DNA of 56,777 nt from Microvirga subterranea (GTDB lineage Bacteria > Pseudomonadota > Alphaproteobacteria > Rhizobiales > Beijerinckiaceae), in the NCBI RefSeq assembly GCF_003350535.1, contig NZ_QQBB01000015.1:1-56777 (forward strand). The letters run 5' to 3'. Within the stretch, counting starts at the first letter, position 1. Every line of letters begins with the position of its first letter. The translations under genes were made by a program, and so were the position numbers. The notes under the pieces are model-generated. The model was not told the origin of the DNA and did no database searches. It worked only from the letters and a program-made list of their open reading frames with translations. Shown here one piece after another: positions 35,403-43,666 of the stretch.

Positions 35403-36026
35403 ATGCATCAGGCCCTGCCCTCGACCGACGCCACCCGCCGCCGGATGGGATTCTTGACCGTCGACGAGACCTTTCGGCTATCGATGCAAGGAGTGCTGAT
35501 CCCGGATCCCGTCTCGGTTCTGGTTTCTCCGGGCGTCGCGCTCGGCGAAGGGGCAATCCTCTGGCCCGGCACGATCCTTCAGGTCTCGAACGGCGGCAGC
35601 ATCACGGTCGGGGGTGGGACGAACCTGTTTTCCGGCACCAGGATGGTTGCGGCCGGCGGCCGGATCTCCATCGGATCCCAAACGGAGATCGGCGAGGAAG
35701 GCGGATTCACCGTCAAGGCCGATCTCGGGATTGCCATCGAGGTCGGCGACGGTGCGCGCCTCATCGGCGGCGGCTCCCTGATCGGCCCGAACCGCATCGG
35801 CCGCGGCGCGCAGATCCTCGGGCCGATCCGGTGCCAGACCTGCACCCTCGGGGACGGCGGGACCTATCGCGATGAGGACCCGGACGAACGCGGCGGCGTC
35901 CTGAAAGGCTCGGGCGTGGCCCGCAACCTCGACGTGCCGCAAGGCCACGTCATCCAGGCCTTCGGGCTCTTCGCCGAGGGAATCATGAGGCGCCAATCCT
36001 ACTTCCACCCGAAGCCGGGCTCCTGA
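35403..36026 (+). CDS. Left-handed beta-helix (hexapeptide-like) protein
   Basis: A 207-residue protein dominated by imperfect hexapeptide turns (VLVSPGVALGEGAILWPGTILQVSNGGSI pattern). A central block VEVGDGARLIGGGSLIGPNRIGRGAQILGPIRC and a tail with RDEDPDERGGVLKGSG follow. This resembles the carbohydrate acyltransferase/GlmU C-terminal fold, but no catalytic histidine is evident. It is probably a structural or ligand-binding relative. It is 3 bp upstream of the aldo/keto reductase, so the two are likely coexpressed. Confidence 0.7.
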   Translation: MHQALPSTDATRRRMGFLTVDETFRLSMQGVLIPDPVSVLVSPGVALGEGAILWPGTILQVSNGGSITVGGGTNLFSGTRMVAAGGRISIGSQTEIGEEGGFTVKADLGIAIEVGDGARLIGGGSLIGPNRIGRGAQILGPIRCQTCTLGDGGTYRDEDPDERGGVLKGSGVARNLDVPQGHVIQAFGLFAEGIMRRQSYFHPKPGS

Positions 36027-36029
36027 ACG

Positions 36030-36809
36030 ATGGCCATGGAGACGCTCGCCGCCCCCGGCCCCAAGCTCGGCCTCGGCCTGCTCTCCATCGGCCGGAGCTG
36101 GGGCGTCGCGCAGCGTCCGCCTGCGACCGAGGACGAGGCGCAGGCCCTGCTGGATATCGCCGTGGAACTCGGCATCACCATCTTCGACACGGCGCCGGCT
36201 TATGCGGAGAGCGAGGCGCGCCTGGGCCGGTTCCTCGCCGGCCTGTCACGCTCCCGGAGATCATCCCTCGCCGTCATGACCAAGGCGGGCGAGCATTGGG
36301 ACGCGGAACGCCAGGCGGGCTTTGCCGATCACAGCCGCGACGCGCTGGTCCGCAGCACCGACCGCAGCCTGAATCTTCTCGGCAAGATTGACGTCCTGCA
36401 GATCCACAAGGCGACCCGCGAGGTGGTCACCCATCCCGACGTCCTGGCCGCCATCGACCATGCAAGGGCCTGCGGCGTGACCGCCTTCGGGGCGAGCGTG
36501 AGCGACCTGGAGGCCGGGAGGGCGGCGCTGGAGAGCGGGATCTACCGGTTCCTCCAGTTTCCGCTGAATCGGTCGAATACGGCCATGCTCCCTCTCCTGC
36601 CCGAGATCGAGGCGCGGAATGTCACGCCCGTCATCAACCGCCCGTTCGCCATGGGCGCGCTGCTTGCGCAAGGCTCGTCCGAGGAGGCTGCCCGATCCGC
36701 CTTCCGGTTCATCGAGGAGCAGGCGCCGAACGTCATCGTCCTGACCGGCACCGGCCGCGTGGCGCATCTCGTCGAGAACGTGGAGGCGTTCCGGAGCCGT
36801 CACGGCTGA
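36030..36809 (+). CDS. Aldo/keto reductase
   Basis: A 259-residue NADPH-dependent oxidoreductase of the AKR superfamily with a TIM-barrel pattern: LGLGLLSIGRSWG, the catalytic D and Y in FDTAPAYAESEARLG, K in VMTKAGEHW and the histidine-equivalent region LQIHKATRE. The C-terminal NADPH loop reads VIVLTGTGRVAHLVENV. It is shorter than most AKRs (about 280-330), so parts of the C-terminal loops are trimmed. Substrate unknown. It overlaps functionally only with the beta-helix gene before it. Confidence 0.85.
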   Translation: MAMETLAAPGPKLGLGLLSIGRSWGVAQRPPATEDEAQALLDIAVELGITIFDTAPAYAESEARLGRFLAGLSRSRRSSLAVMTKAGEHWDAERQAGFADHSRDALVRSTDRSLNLLGKIDVLQIHKATREVVTHPDVLAAIDHARACGVTAFGASVSDLEAGRAALESGIYRFLQFPLNRSNTAMLPLLPEIEARNVTPVINRPFAMGALLAQGSSEEAARSAFRFIEEQAPNVIVLTGTGRVAHLVENVEAFRSRHG

Positions 36810-36836
36810 GCCGTGATGGTCGGTCTGCAGCGGTCC

Positions 36837-37064
36837 TTAAGGAAACTCCCGCTCGAACGGGTTCGGGGCCGGCGCGATCATCGGCCTGCCCTCCTTCTCG
36901 CGGCGGTCGAAATGGGCCGTCGAGCAGCCATGCGAGCACAGCAGGCCGTCGTCGGACCAATAGGCAGGCCCGTTCTCGACGCGGCCGGCGTGATAGGCGA
37001 AGTCCGGATGCCCGAAAGCCAGGCCGCACTCGACGCAGGTCCGGGGCTGGGGCCTGTTGAGCAT
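36837..37064 (-). CDS. Small cysteine-rich conserved protein
   Basis: A 75-residue protein with CVECGLAFGHPDF and LLCSHGCSTAHFDRRE. Two CxxC-like pairs separated by about 30 residues suggest a small zinc ribbon. It is not a family I can name. It lies 10 bp downstream of the NDUFA12-like gene on the same strand and is probably cotranscribed with it. Codon use fits the chromosome. Confidence 0.6.
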   Translation of the reverse strand: MLNRPQPRTCVECGLAFGHPDFAYHAGRVENGPAYWSDDGLLCSHGCSTAHFDRREKEGRPMIAPAPNPFEREFP

Positions 37065-37074
37065 GGGGCTGGGC

Positions 37075-37491
37075 TTACTCGCCCGGGGTCCACGGCACGT
37101 AGTCGCCGGTCGCGGCCGGGCGCTGGCCGGTGGAAAGCGACGAGCCGGACGGGCGGTAGGCCTGGGGCGTGCCGGTCATGTTCGGCACGAAGGGCCGCTC
37201 CCACGGACGGGGCTGGTAGGCGGGCTCCTCGGTCGGCGGCAGGTCCCAGTTGTGGGCGAGCCAGGCGCGCCAGCCGGGCGGCACCTTCGAGGCGTCGGCC
37301 TCGCCGTTGTAGACCACCCAGCGGCGCTCGGCGCCCACGTTCGAATCGATCGCCTCGGCCTGGACGTAGCGGTAGTACCGGTTGCCGAACTCGTCCTCAC
37401 CCACGAACTGGCCTTTGCGCCACGTGAAGTAGCGGGTGCCGAGGGTCTGCCCGTTCCACCAGGTGAAGAACTGCGTCCAAAACTGTTTCAT
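37075..37491 (-). CDS. NDUFA12-like NADH:ubiquinone oxidoreductase accessory subunit
   Basis: A 138-residue homologue of the mitochondrial complex I accessory subunit NDUFA12 (B17.2). Signatures: FTWWNGQTLGTRYFTWRKG, VGEDEFGNRYYR, ERRWVVYNGEADASKVPPGWRAWLAH and a Pro-rich tail with PYQPRPWERP-like motifs. In alphaproteobacteria it is bound to the peripheral arm of complex I. It lies away from the nuo operon, as in other Hyphomicrobiales. The ATG at 37491 is chosen; a GTG three codons earlier is possible. Confidence 0.9.
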   Translation of the reverse strand: MKQFWTQFFTWWNGQTLGTRYFTWRKGQFVGEDEFGNRYYRYVQAEAIDSNVGAERRWVVYNGEADASKVPPGWRAWLAHNWDLPPTEEPAYQPRPWERPFVPNMTGTPQAYRPSGSSLSTGQRPAATGDYVPWTPGE

Positions 37492-37837
37492 CGCTGCCAC
37501 TGAGGGGGTTCGTGAATTTGCGCGGAATATGGCTTTTGGCCGCCGGGAAGTCCAGCCTCGGGACGCAGATGAATCGCGGTGATTCTGCCCTGAAGGTTCG
37601 AGTCGGGCCGAGCGGCCGTTTTTCCCGGATTTCCGCCAAAAGGTCCGGCGAGATCACGATCTGACGCAGCGTCAAGTCCGACTCCGCCGATTGTGTCCCG
37701 GCAAAAAATTTTGGGCCCGTTTGGGGGCTCCGGAGGCCCGACCTTAGCCGGCCAAGCTTGGCCCTGCGAATATTCCTAATCGGATTCTCGAAGGAGTCTC
37801 CGAGGCTTAGCCACTTTTCCACATTCTTAACACTTAC
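37492..37837. other. Intergenic region between the NDUFA12-like gene and the nrdJ promoter
   Basis: No coding potential was seen. It must contain the minus-strand promoter of the NDUFA12-like gene. An A-rich block (GGCAAAAAATTTTGGGCCC near 37700) forms a short AAAATTTT palindrome. One GGTTCGAGTC block resembles a tRNA T loop, but no cloverleaf surrounds it. Confidence 0.45.
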
Positions 37838-37884
37838 CCACTATATATAGGTGGAACCTGGACGCTCAACACAAGTTCTTGTTT
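37838..37884. promoter_or_regulatory. Pair of NrdR boxes upstream of nrdJ
   Basis: Box 1 is centred on the palindrome CTATATATAG (37841-37850) in CCCACTATATATAGGTGG. Box 2 is ACACAAGTTCTTGT (37869-37882), centred at 37876.5. Centre-to-centre distance is 31 bp, about three helical turns, which is the known spacing of tandem NrdR boxes (consensus ACACWATATWTWGTGT-like). NrdR represses ribonucleotide reductase genes when dATP is high. Confidence 0.7.
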
Positions 37885-37915
37885 CAGTTCTTGACGCAGG
37901 GCACATCGCCCGACT

Positions 37916-38017
37916 AGCTTGCCGGGGTGCCGATCAACGCGGCGGCCGGTCCGAAAAGGACCGGTAAGGGATCCCCCGAAGGGCTCAGGAGCGTCAGGAA
38001 CCACGTGGCAAGCTTTT
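37916..38017 (+). ncRNA. Candidate structured leader RNA of nrdJ
   Basis: AGCTTGCC (37916-37923) pairs with GGCAAGCT (38007-38014), closing a ~100-nt element followed by TTTT. Inside is a perfect hairpin CCGGTCC-GAAAA-GGACCGG (37946-37964) and GTCAGGAACCACGTGGC (37993-38009), partly like the B12 box of cobalamin riboswitches. nrdJ needs adenosylcobalamin, so ligand control is plausible but unproven. The remaining leader to 38173 has no ORF. Confidence 0.4.
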
Positions 38018-38173
38018 GTCGCGCGAACAGTGATGCTTGGGATCGACGCGGTCGAGGGCTTGCGTAAGGCGCTCCATCAACGGGGTGCCGCAGTATCAAA
38101 AAAATGGGCTGGGGGCGTCACGAGATCATCGTGGCCACGGGGACGTCCGTCCCCACATGTTGAGGTGTGACCT

Positions 38174-41100
38174 ATGCGGATCGAGCGGCGTTATACGAAA
38201 TCGGGCCAGTCGCCCTACTCCTCTCTCGCGTTCCGGCTCGCCACGAGCGAGATTCGCAATCCGGACGGCTCCATCGTCTTCAAGCTCGAGAACATCGAGG
38301 TGCCGGAGACCTGGAGCCAGGTGGCCTCCGACGTGCTGGCCCAGAAGTATTTCCGCAAGGCGGGCGTGCCCGCGCGCCTCAAGAAGGTCGAGGAGAACGA
38401 CGTTCCCTCCTGGCTGTGGCGCTCAGTGCCCGACGAGGCCACTCTCGCCGGCCTGCCCGAGGACCAGCACTACGGCTCCGAGATGTCTTCCAAGCAGGTC
38501 TTCGACCGGCTCGCCGGCTGCTGGACCTATTGGGGCTGGAAGGGCGGCTACTTCTCGTCCGAGGAGGACGCGCAGGCCTTCTTCGACGAGCTGCGCTTCA
38601 TGCTCGCCAACCAGATGGTGGCGCCCAACTCCCCGCAATGGTTCAACACCGGCCTGCACTGGGCCTACGGCATCGACGGCCCGAGCCAGGGCCACTTCTA
38701 CGTGGACCACAAGACCGGCAAGCTCACCAAGTCCAAATCGGCCTACGAGCACCCGCAGCCGCATGCCTGCTTCATCCAGAGCGTCGAGGACGACCTGGTG
38801 AACGAGGGCGGGATCATGGACCTGTGGGTCCGCGAGGCGCGCCTGTTCAAGTACGGCTCCGGCACCGGCTCCAACTTCTCGAAGCTGCGCTCCGAGGGCG
38901 AGAAGCTCTCCGGCGGCGGCCGCTCCTCGGGCCTGATGAGCTTCCTCAAGATCGGCGACCGGGCCGCGGGCGCGATCAAGTCGGGCGGCACCACCCGCCG
39001 CGCCGCCAAGATGGTGGTGGTCGACGTCGATCACCCGGACATCGAATCCTACATCGACTGGAAGGTGAAGGAGGAGCAGAAGGTCGCCGCCCTCGTGACC
39101 GGCTCCAAGCTCGCCAACAAGCACCTCAAGGCCATCATGAAGGCCTGCGTGAACTGCGAGGCGGAAGGTGACGCCTGCTTCGACCCGGAGAAGAACCCGG
39201 CGTTGAAGAAGGAGATCAAGATGGCCCGCCGGGTCATGATCCCGGACAACTACATCAAGCGCGTCATCCAGTTCGCGCGCCAGGGCTACACCGACATCGA
39301 CTTCCCGATCTACGACACGGACTGGGATTCGGAAGCCTACCTGACGGTGTCGGGCCAGAACTCCAACAACTCCGTCTCGATCACCGACGACTTCCTCCGT
39401 GCGGTCGAGAACGACGGCACCTGGAACCTCACCGCCCGCAAGGACGGCAAGGTGCTCAAGACCGTGAAGGCCCGCGACCTGTGGGAGCAGATCGGCCACG
39501 CGGCCTGGGCCTCGGCCGATCCCGGCCTGCACTTCAACACCACCATGAACGACTGGCACACCAGCCCCGCCGGTGGCCGCATCCGGGCGTCGAACCCCTG
39601 CTCGGAATACATGTTCCTGGACGACACGGCCTGCAACCTCGCCTCCGCGAACCTGCTGCAGTTCTACGACCGCGAGACCAAGCGCTTCGACGTCGAGTCC
39701 TACGAGCATGCCTGCCGCCTCTGGACGGTGGTGCTCGAGATCTCGGTGCTGATGGCGCAGTTCCCCTCGAAGGAGATCGCGCAGCTCTCCTACGAGTACC
39801 GCACGCTCGGCCTCGGCTACGCCAATATCGGCGGCCTGCTGATGACCATGGGCCTTCCTTATGACTCCGCGGAAGGCCGCTCGCTGGGCGGCGCGCTCAC
39901 CGCGATCATGACCGGCGTGTCCTACGCGACCTCCGCCGAGATGGCCGCCGAGCTCGGCGCCTTCCCGAACTACAAGGCCAACGCGAAGCACATGCTGCGC
40001 GTGATCCGCAACCACCGCCGCGCCGCCCACGGGCTCAGCGACGGTTATGAGGGCCTGTCGGTCAACCCGGTCGCCCTCGACCACGCCTCCTGCCCCGACC
40101 AGAATCTGATCGCCCATGCCAAGCAGGCCTGGGACCGGGCCCTGGAGCTCGGCGAGCAGCACGGCTACCGCAACGCGCAGGCCACCGTGATCGCGCCCAC
40201 CGGCACGATCGGCCTCGTGATGGATTGCGACACCACCGGCATCGAGCCCGACTTCGCCCTGGTGAAGTTCAAGAAGCTCGCGGGCGGGGGCTACTTCAAG
40301 ATCATCAACCGGGCCGTGCCCGACGCGCTGCGTGCGCTGGGCTACCGCGAATCCGAGATCGCCGAGATCGAGGCCTATGCGGTCGGCCACGGCTCCATGC
40401 GCCAAGCCCCCGGCATCAACCCGGTGACCCTGCGCGCGAAGGGCTTCACGGACGAGAAGATCGAGGCGATCGAGAAGGGCCTGAAGAGCGCCTTCGACAT
40501 CAAGTTCGTCTTCAACAAGTGGACCGTGGGCGAGGACTTCCTCACCAGCACCCTCAAGTTGCCGGCCGAGAAGCTCAGCGACCCGTCCTTCGACCTGCTC
40601 CAGTTCCTGGGCTTCTCGAAGGCCGACATCGAGGCCGCCAACATCCACATCTGCGGCGCGATGACCCTGGAGGGCGCTCCCTTCCTTAAAGTCGAGCACT
40701 ACGCGGTGTTCGATTGCGCCAATCCGTGCGGCAAGATCGGCAAGCGCTATCTCTCGGTCGAGAGCCACATCCGCATGATGGCGGCGGCGCAGCCCTTCAT
40801 CTCGGGCGCGATCTCCAAGACCATCAACATGCCCAACGACGCCACCGTCGAGGACTGCAAGAACGCCTACATGCTGTCGTGGAAGCTGGCGCTCAAGGCC
40901 AATGCCCTCTACCGCGACGGCTCCAAGCTCTCGCAGCCCCTGAACTCGGCGCTCATCGCCGACGAGGAGGACGAGGCGGAGGACGCCGTGGAGGCGCTGA
41001 CCGCCCTCCCCGCCGCCGCGAAGGCCGCGAACCTGTCGGAGAAGATCGTCGAGAAGATCGTCGAGCGCGTCGTCGCCATCCGCGAGCGCGAGAAGATGCC

Positions 41101-41878
41101 CGACCGGCGCAAGGGTTACACCCAGAAGGCGGTCGTCGGCGGCCACAAGGTGTATCTCCGCACCGGCGAGTACGACGACGGGCGCCTCGGCGAGATTTTC
41201 ATCGACATGCACAAGGAGGGCGCGGCCTTCCGGGCGATGATGAACAACTTCGCCATCGCGATCTCGCTCGGCCTGCAATACGGCGTGCCGCTGGAGGAAT
41301 ACGTGGAGGCCTTCACCTTCACGCGCTTCGAGCCGGCCGGCTTCGTCCAGGGCAACGAGCGCATCAAGAGCGCCACGTCGATCCTCGACTACGTGTTCCG
41401 CGAGCTTGCGGTCTCCTATCTCAGCCGCAACGACCTCGCCCATGTGGACCCGTCCGAGCTCGGCCCCACCACCATCGGCCAGGGCGAAGCCCAGTCGAAG
41501 GCGCCGGAGCCCGCCCCCGCCACCGCGGTCGTGTCCCGCGGCTTCGTGCGCGGCAATTCCGATCGGCTGATGCTCATCCCGGGCGGAGCGGCCAACGGCG
41601 GACAGGGCGGCGGCCAGCGCACCGGCACCACCGGCCTGACCATGGGCGCCACGGCGCTCAAGGAAGAGCCGCAGGAGCAGAAGGTCGGCGAAGCCGAAAT
41701 GTCCAAGCTCGCCTTCACGGCCCCGGCCGCCAGCCCGTCCATCGCGGACAAGCGCGCCGAGGCCAAGATGAAGGGCTATGTCGGCGAAGCCTGCCCCGAA
41801 TGCGCGAACTTCACGCTGGTGCGGAACGGGACGTGCCTGAAGTGCGACACGTGCGGCAGCACGACGGGGTGTTCGTAA
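38174..41878 (+). CDS. nrdJ: Vitamin B12-dependent (class II) ribonucleotide reductase
   Basis: Makes deoxyribonucleotides from ribonucleotides with adenosylcobalamin as radical source; works with or without oxygen. 1234 residues, the long alphaproteobacterial form. The reductase barrel includes NSPQWFNTGLHWAYG, the substrate region GSGTGSNFSKLRSEGE, NPCSEYMFLDDTACNLASANL with an active-site cysteine, and ATVIAPTGTIGLVMDCDTTGIEPDFAL. A TSCPD-type domain (GGHKVYLRTGEYDDGRLGEIFIDM) follows. The C terminus has CPECANFTLVRNGTCLKCDTCG, the shuttle/zinc cysteines. It is a single-gene unit with NrdR boxes upstream and a terminator downstream. Confidence 0.96.
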   Translation: MRIERRYTKSGQSPYSSLAFRLATSEIRNPDGSIVFKLENIEVPETWSQVASDVLAQKYFRKAGVPARLKKVEENDVPSWLWRSVPDEATLAGLPEDQHYGSEMSSKQVFDRLAGCWTYWGWKGGYFSSEEDAQAFFDELRFMLANQMVAPNSPQWFNTGLHWAYGIDGPSQGHFYVDHKTGKLTKSKSAYEHPQPHACFIQSVEDDLVNEGGIMDLWVREARLFKYGSGTGSNFSKLRSEGEKLSGGGRSSGLMSFLKIGDRAAGAIKSGGTTRRAAKMVVVDVDHPDIESYIDWKVKEEQKVAALVTGSKLANKHLKAIMKACVNCEAEGDACFDPEKNPALKKEIKMARRVMIPDNYIKRVIQFARQGYTDIDFPIYDTDWDSEAYLTVSGQNSNNSVSITDDFLRAVENDGTWNLTARKDGKVLKTVKARDLWEQIGHAAWASADPGLHFNTTMNDWHTSPAGGRIRASNPCSEYMFLDDTACNLASANLLQFYDRETKRFDVESYEHACRLWTVVLEISVLMAQFPSKEIAQLSYEYRTLGLGYANIGGLLMTMGLPYDSAEGRSLGGALTAIMTGVSYATSAEMAAELGAFPNYKANAKHMLRVIRNHRRAAHGLSDGYEGLSVNPVALDHASCPDQNLIAHAKQAWDRALELGEQHGYRNAQATVIAPTGTIGLVMDCDTTGIEPDFALVKFKKLAGGGYFKIINRAVPDALRALGYRESEIAEIEAYAVGHGSMRQAPGINPVTLRAKGFTDEKIEAIEKGLKSAFDIKFVFNKWTVGEDFLTSTLKLPAEKLSDPSFDLLQFLGFSKADIEAANIHICGAMTLEGAPFLKVEHYAVFDCANPCGKIGKRYLSVESHIRMMAAAQPFISGAISKTINMPNDATVEDCKNAYMLSWKLALKANALYRDGSKLSQPLNSALIADEEDEAEDAVEALTALPAAAKAANLSEKIVEKIVERVVAIREREKMPDRRKGYTQKAVVGGHKVYLRTGEYDDGRLGEIFIDMHKEGAAFRAMMNNFAIAISLGLQYGVPLEEYVEAFTFTRFEPAGFVQGNERIKSATSILDYVFRELAVSYLSRNDLAHVDPSELGPTTIGQGEAQSKAPEPAPATAVVSRGFVRGNSDRLMLIPGGAANGGQGGGQRTGTTGLTMGATALKEEPQEQKVGEAEMSKLAFTAPAASPSIADKRAEAKMKGYVGEACPECANFTLVRNGTCLKCDTCGSTTGCS

Positions 41879-41921
41879 ATTGAGCTACACGGTTTAAGCT
41901 ATAAGAGCTCGCTTAACGTCG

Positions 41922-41960
41922 GAAATCCGCTTCACCATGTGAGGCGGATTTCTGTTATAT
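41922..41960 (+). terminator. Intrinsic terminator of nrdJ
   Basis: GAAATCCGC (41922-41930) pairs with GCGGATTTC (41944-41952) over a 13-base loop, followed by TGTTATATTGTTT. Confidence 0.8.
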
Positions 41961-41975
41961 TGTTTCTATGCTCAC

Positions 41976-42003
41976 TTGAATTTCTGTGAATTCATGATAT
42001 GTT
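41976..42003 (+). promoter_or_regulatory. Putative promoter of the protease-cyclase operon
   Basis: TTGAAT (41976-41981) and TATGTT (41998-42003) are 16 bp apart. The spacer contains a second TGAATT and the palindrome TGAATTCA (41987-41994), a possible regulator site. The transcript would start near 42010, about 50 nt before the first gene. Confidence 0.5.
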
Positions 42004-42061
42004 CTCATGGACGATATCGTAAGGCTAGGCGTTAGCTAGCTAAGTCGCCAAGAGGTGCATT

Positions 42062-42607
42062 TTGGCTTTGCTCCGCCCCATCCCTGCAAACCTGACGAAG
42101 CGACAGGTGCACGACTTTGCAGAAAAATCTGCAGAGAGATTGGGCTTTCGCCCGGGGGATCCAATTGAACCCTTAGTTGCTAAGCTCCGCGGCCACATTA
42201 ATCTTCGTAGTCCTACTTTCGCTGATGACGAAGTACCCGAATCAATTCGGGTTGCGCCGGATGGCACGTTCCAAATCTTCGTATCCAGCATGACTTCTGC
42301 TGAGCGCAACCGGTTTACCATTGCACATGAGTTGGGGCATCTCCTTCTACACTTCCCGTTAATTAAGAGGATTGACGAAGGAGCAGGGATGGTTGCCACG
42401 CGGTGGGTGGACGAGAACGATCCTAACCAGAAGCGGGCCGAGTGGGAGGCGAACTGGTTTGCTGCGGCTTTTCTGATGCCAGCAACTGCCTTCCAGCAGG
42501 CACTTGCAACACGAGGTAGCCTCAAAAGTGTTGCAAATTTCTTTGGCGTAAGCGCTCGTGCTGCTGAGGTTAGACTTGAAACACTCGGGTCTGCTGAGTT
42601 GATCTAA
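42062..42607 (+). CDS. ImmA/IrrE-family metallopeptidase
   Basis: A 181-residue zinc peptidase of the ImmA/IrrE family (COG2856). The zinc site is H89-E90-L-G-H93 in RFTIAHELGHLLLHFP. The third ligand is probably E129 in EWEANWFAAAFLMP, a variant of the family EREANxFAAELLMP. The tail SLKSVANFFGVSARAAEVRLETLG is the usual helical end. Relatives cleave repressors (ImmA/ImmR in ICEBs1, DdrO by IrrE). Translation starts at TTG, with AGAGGTG 7 bases before it. Codon use and base composition are AT-rich compared with the chromosome. It lies 3 bp upstream of the cyclase gene, so the two are almost certainly cotranscribed. No HTH repressor partner is present. Confidence 0.88.
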   Translation: MALLRPIPANLTKRQVHDFAEKSAERLGFRPGDPIEPLVAKLRGHINLRSPTFADDEVPESIRVAPDGTFQIFVSSMTSAERNRFTIAHELGHLLLHFPLIKRIDEGAGMVATRWVDENDPNQKRAEWEANWFAAAFLMPATAFQQALATRGSLKSVANFFGVSARAAEVRLETLGSAELI

Positions 42608-42610
42608 GAA

Positions 42611-43666
42611 GTGCCCACCTGTCCTGAGTACCGTGTCCGCCTCTTCCTCTCTGTCGATCTGGTGGGGTCGACAGCTTACAAGGACGGCGAAGGCAATTCG
42701 CCCGATCCGCGCTCGCCCTTTCCTAAATGGGTAGAACAAACCCGCCTATTTTATAGAGATTTTCCAGAGACGCTGCGACACACATTTGAAACGCAGTTGA
42801 TAGGCGCCAGTCTTGGTCGCGATATGCCTGAGCCAAGAGTATGGAAGACACTAGGCGACGAGATCATCTTTTGTACGCGCCTGCAAGATTTGCGACATCT
42901 AAGCGTTTGTGTAATAGCATTCCTTAGAACATTGAAGTCTTATGGTGAGAAACTGGAAGCTTTGGGCGGCCATTTAGACGTCAAAGGAGCCGCATGGATA
43001 GCAACATTTCCAGCTCCAAACGTTACAGTACCCGTATCTGGCGCTCATGCACCACAGGGCGATCAACCTGACGAGTCACTAGAGCTTGAGGCTGACGAAA
43101 ACCCGAGCCGCTTTGATTTCCTAGGCAAAAGCATTGACACAGGCTTTAGAGTCTCTCGGTACTCAAGCCATGAGCGCTTCGCAATTACGGTTGAGCTAGC
43201 CTATTTGCTGTCCAATGTAAGCCAGCAGGACACTTTACCGTTCAACTTTTCGTATCATGGACGAGAGTCCATGAAGGGTGTGATCAAAGGTCGACCCTAT
43301 CCTCTGCTTTCTATTGAGGCTGACAGAAATTCCTCACCAGGGGAGGTCCGGTCACGGGAGCGTCTGTTAAACCGAGCCGATTCTCTACCGGTATGGGATT
43401 TTTTGCAGGCATTCATCAACCAAGAAGGAATTGAGAGGCCAATTCTCTCCGGTGTGAGAGACCCTTCGACCACAGATGTTCTCCCGTCTCTCTATATTGA
43501 GTTTAGAAAAGCCTGGGAAGCTCTTGTAAAAGAAAATGAGCAACGCTCAGAGCTAGAGGAACAGGCTGCCGTAGCAGAAGATGGAGGAGTCGTAGTTGAT
43601 CCAGACTCACTTAAGGCAATCGAAGAAGCATTTAATTTAATGGTTTCAAGAGTCGAGGGTGAATGA
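42611..43666 (+). CDS. Class III nucleotide cyclase-like protein (Pycsar-type candidate)
   Basis: A 351-residue protein with a class III cyclase fold and no membrane segment. Metal-binding aspartates are D16 in LFLSVDLVGSTAYK and D83 in WKTLGDEIIFC. K79 sits at the base-selecting position. The later motif GKSIDTGFRVSR puts D176 where cyclases usually have Asn, and R180 at the transition-state Arg. LDVKGAAWIATFP is a core strand. The last ~110 residues contain SLYIEFRKAWEALV and an acidic helical tail. Small soluble cyclases next to short effector genes are the hallmark of Pycsar antiphage systems making cCMP or cUMP (established). The nucleotide made here is unknown. The start is GTG. The stop overlaps an ATG (ATGA) of a truncated third frame. 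Confidence 0.72.
   Translation: MPTCPEYRVRLFLSVDLVGSTAYKDGEGNSPDPRSPFPKWVEQTRLFYRDFPETLRHTFETQLIGASLGRDMPEPRVWKTLGDEIIFCTRLQDLRHLSVCVIAFLRTLKSYGEKLEALGGHLDVKGAAWIATFPAPNVTVPVSGAHAPQGDQPDESLELEADENPSRFDFLGKSIDTGFRVSRYSSHERFAITVELAYLLSNVSQQDTLPFNFSYHGRESMKGVIKGRPYPLLSIEADRNSSPGEVRSRERLLNRADSLPVWDFLQAFINQEGIERPILSGVRDPSTTDVLPSLYIEFRKAWEALVKENEQRSELEEQAAVAEDGGVVVDPDSLKAIEEAFNLMVSRVEGE

Noticed and set aside
37600..37625. tRNA-like GGTTCGAGTC block
   Set aside because: No paired T arm, anticodon arm or acceptor stem can be drawn around it.
38423..41443. 1006-codon open frame antisense to nrdJ
   Set aside because: Shadow frame of a long high-GC gene; composition is Val/Leu/Gly/Arg/His repeats without motifs.
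42062..42607. Toxin-antitoxin (HigA/ImmA-type) pair
   Set aside because: ImmA-like peptidases often sit with an HTH repressor, but the partner here has cyclase motifs and no HTH.
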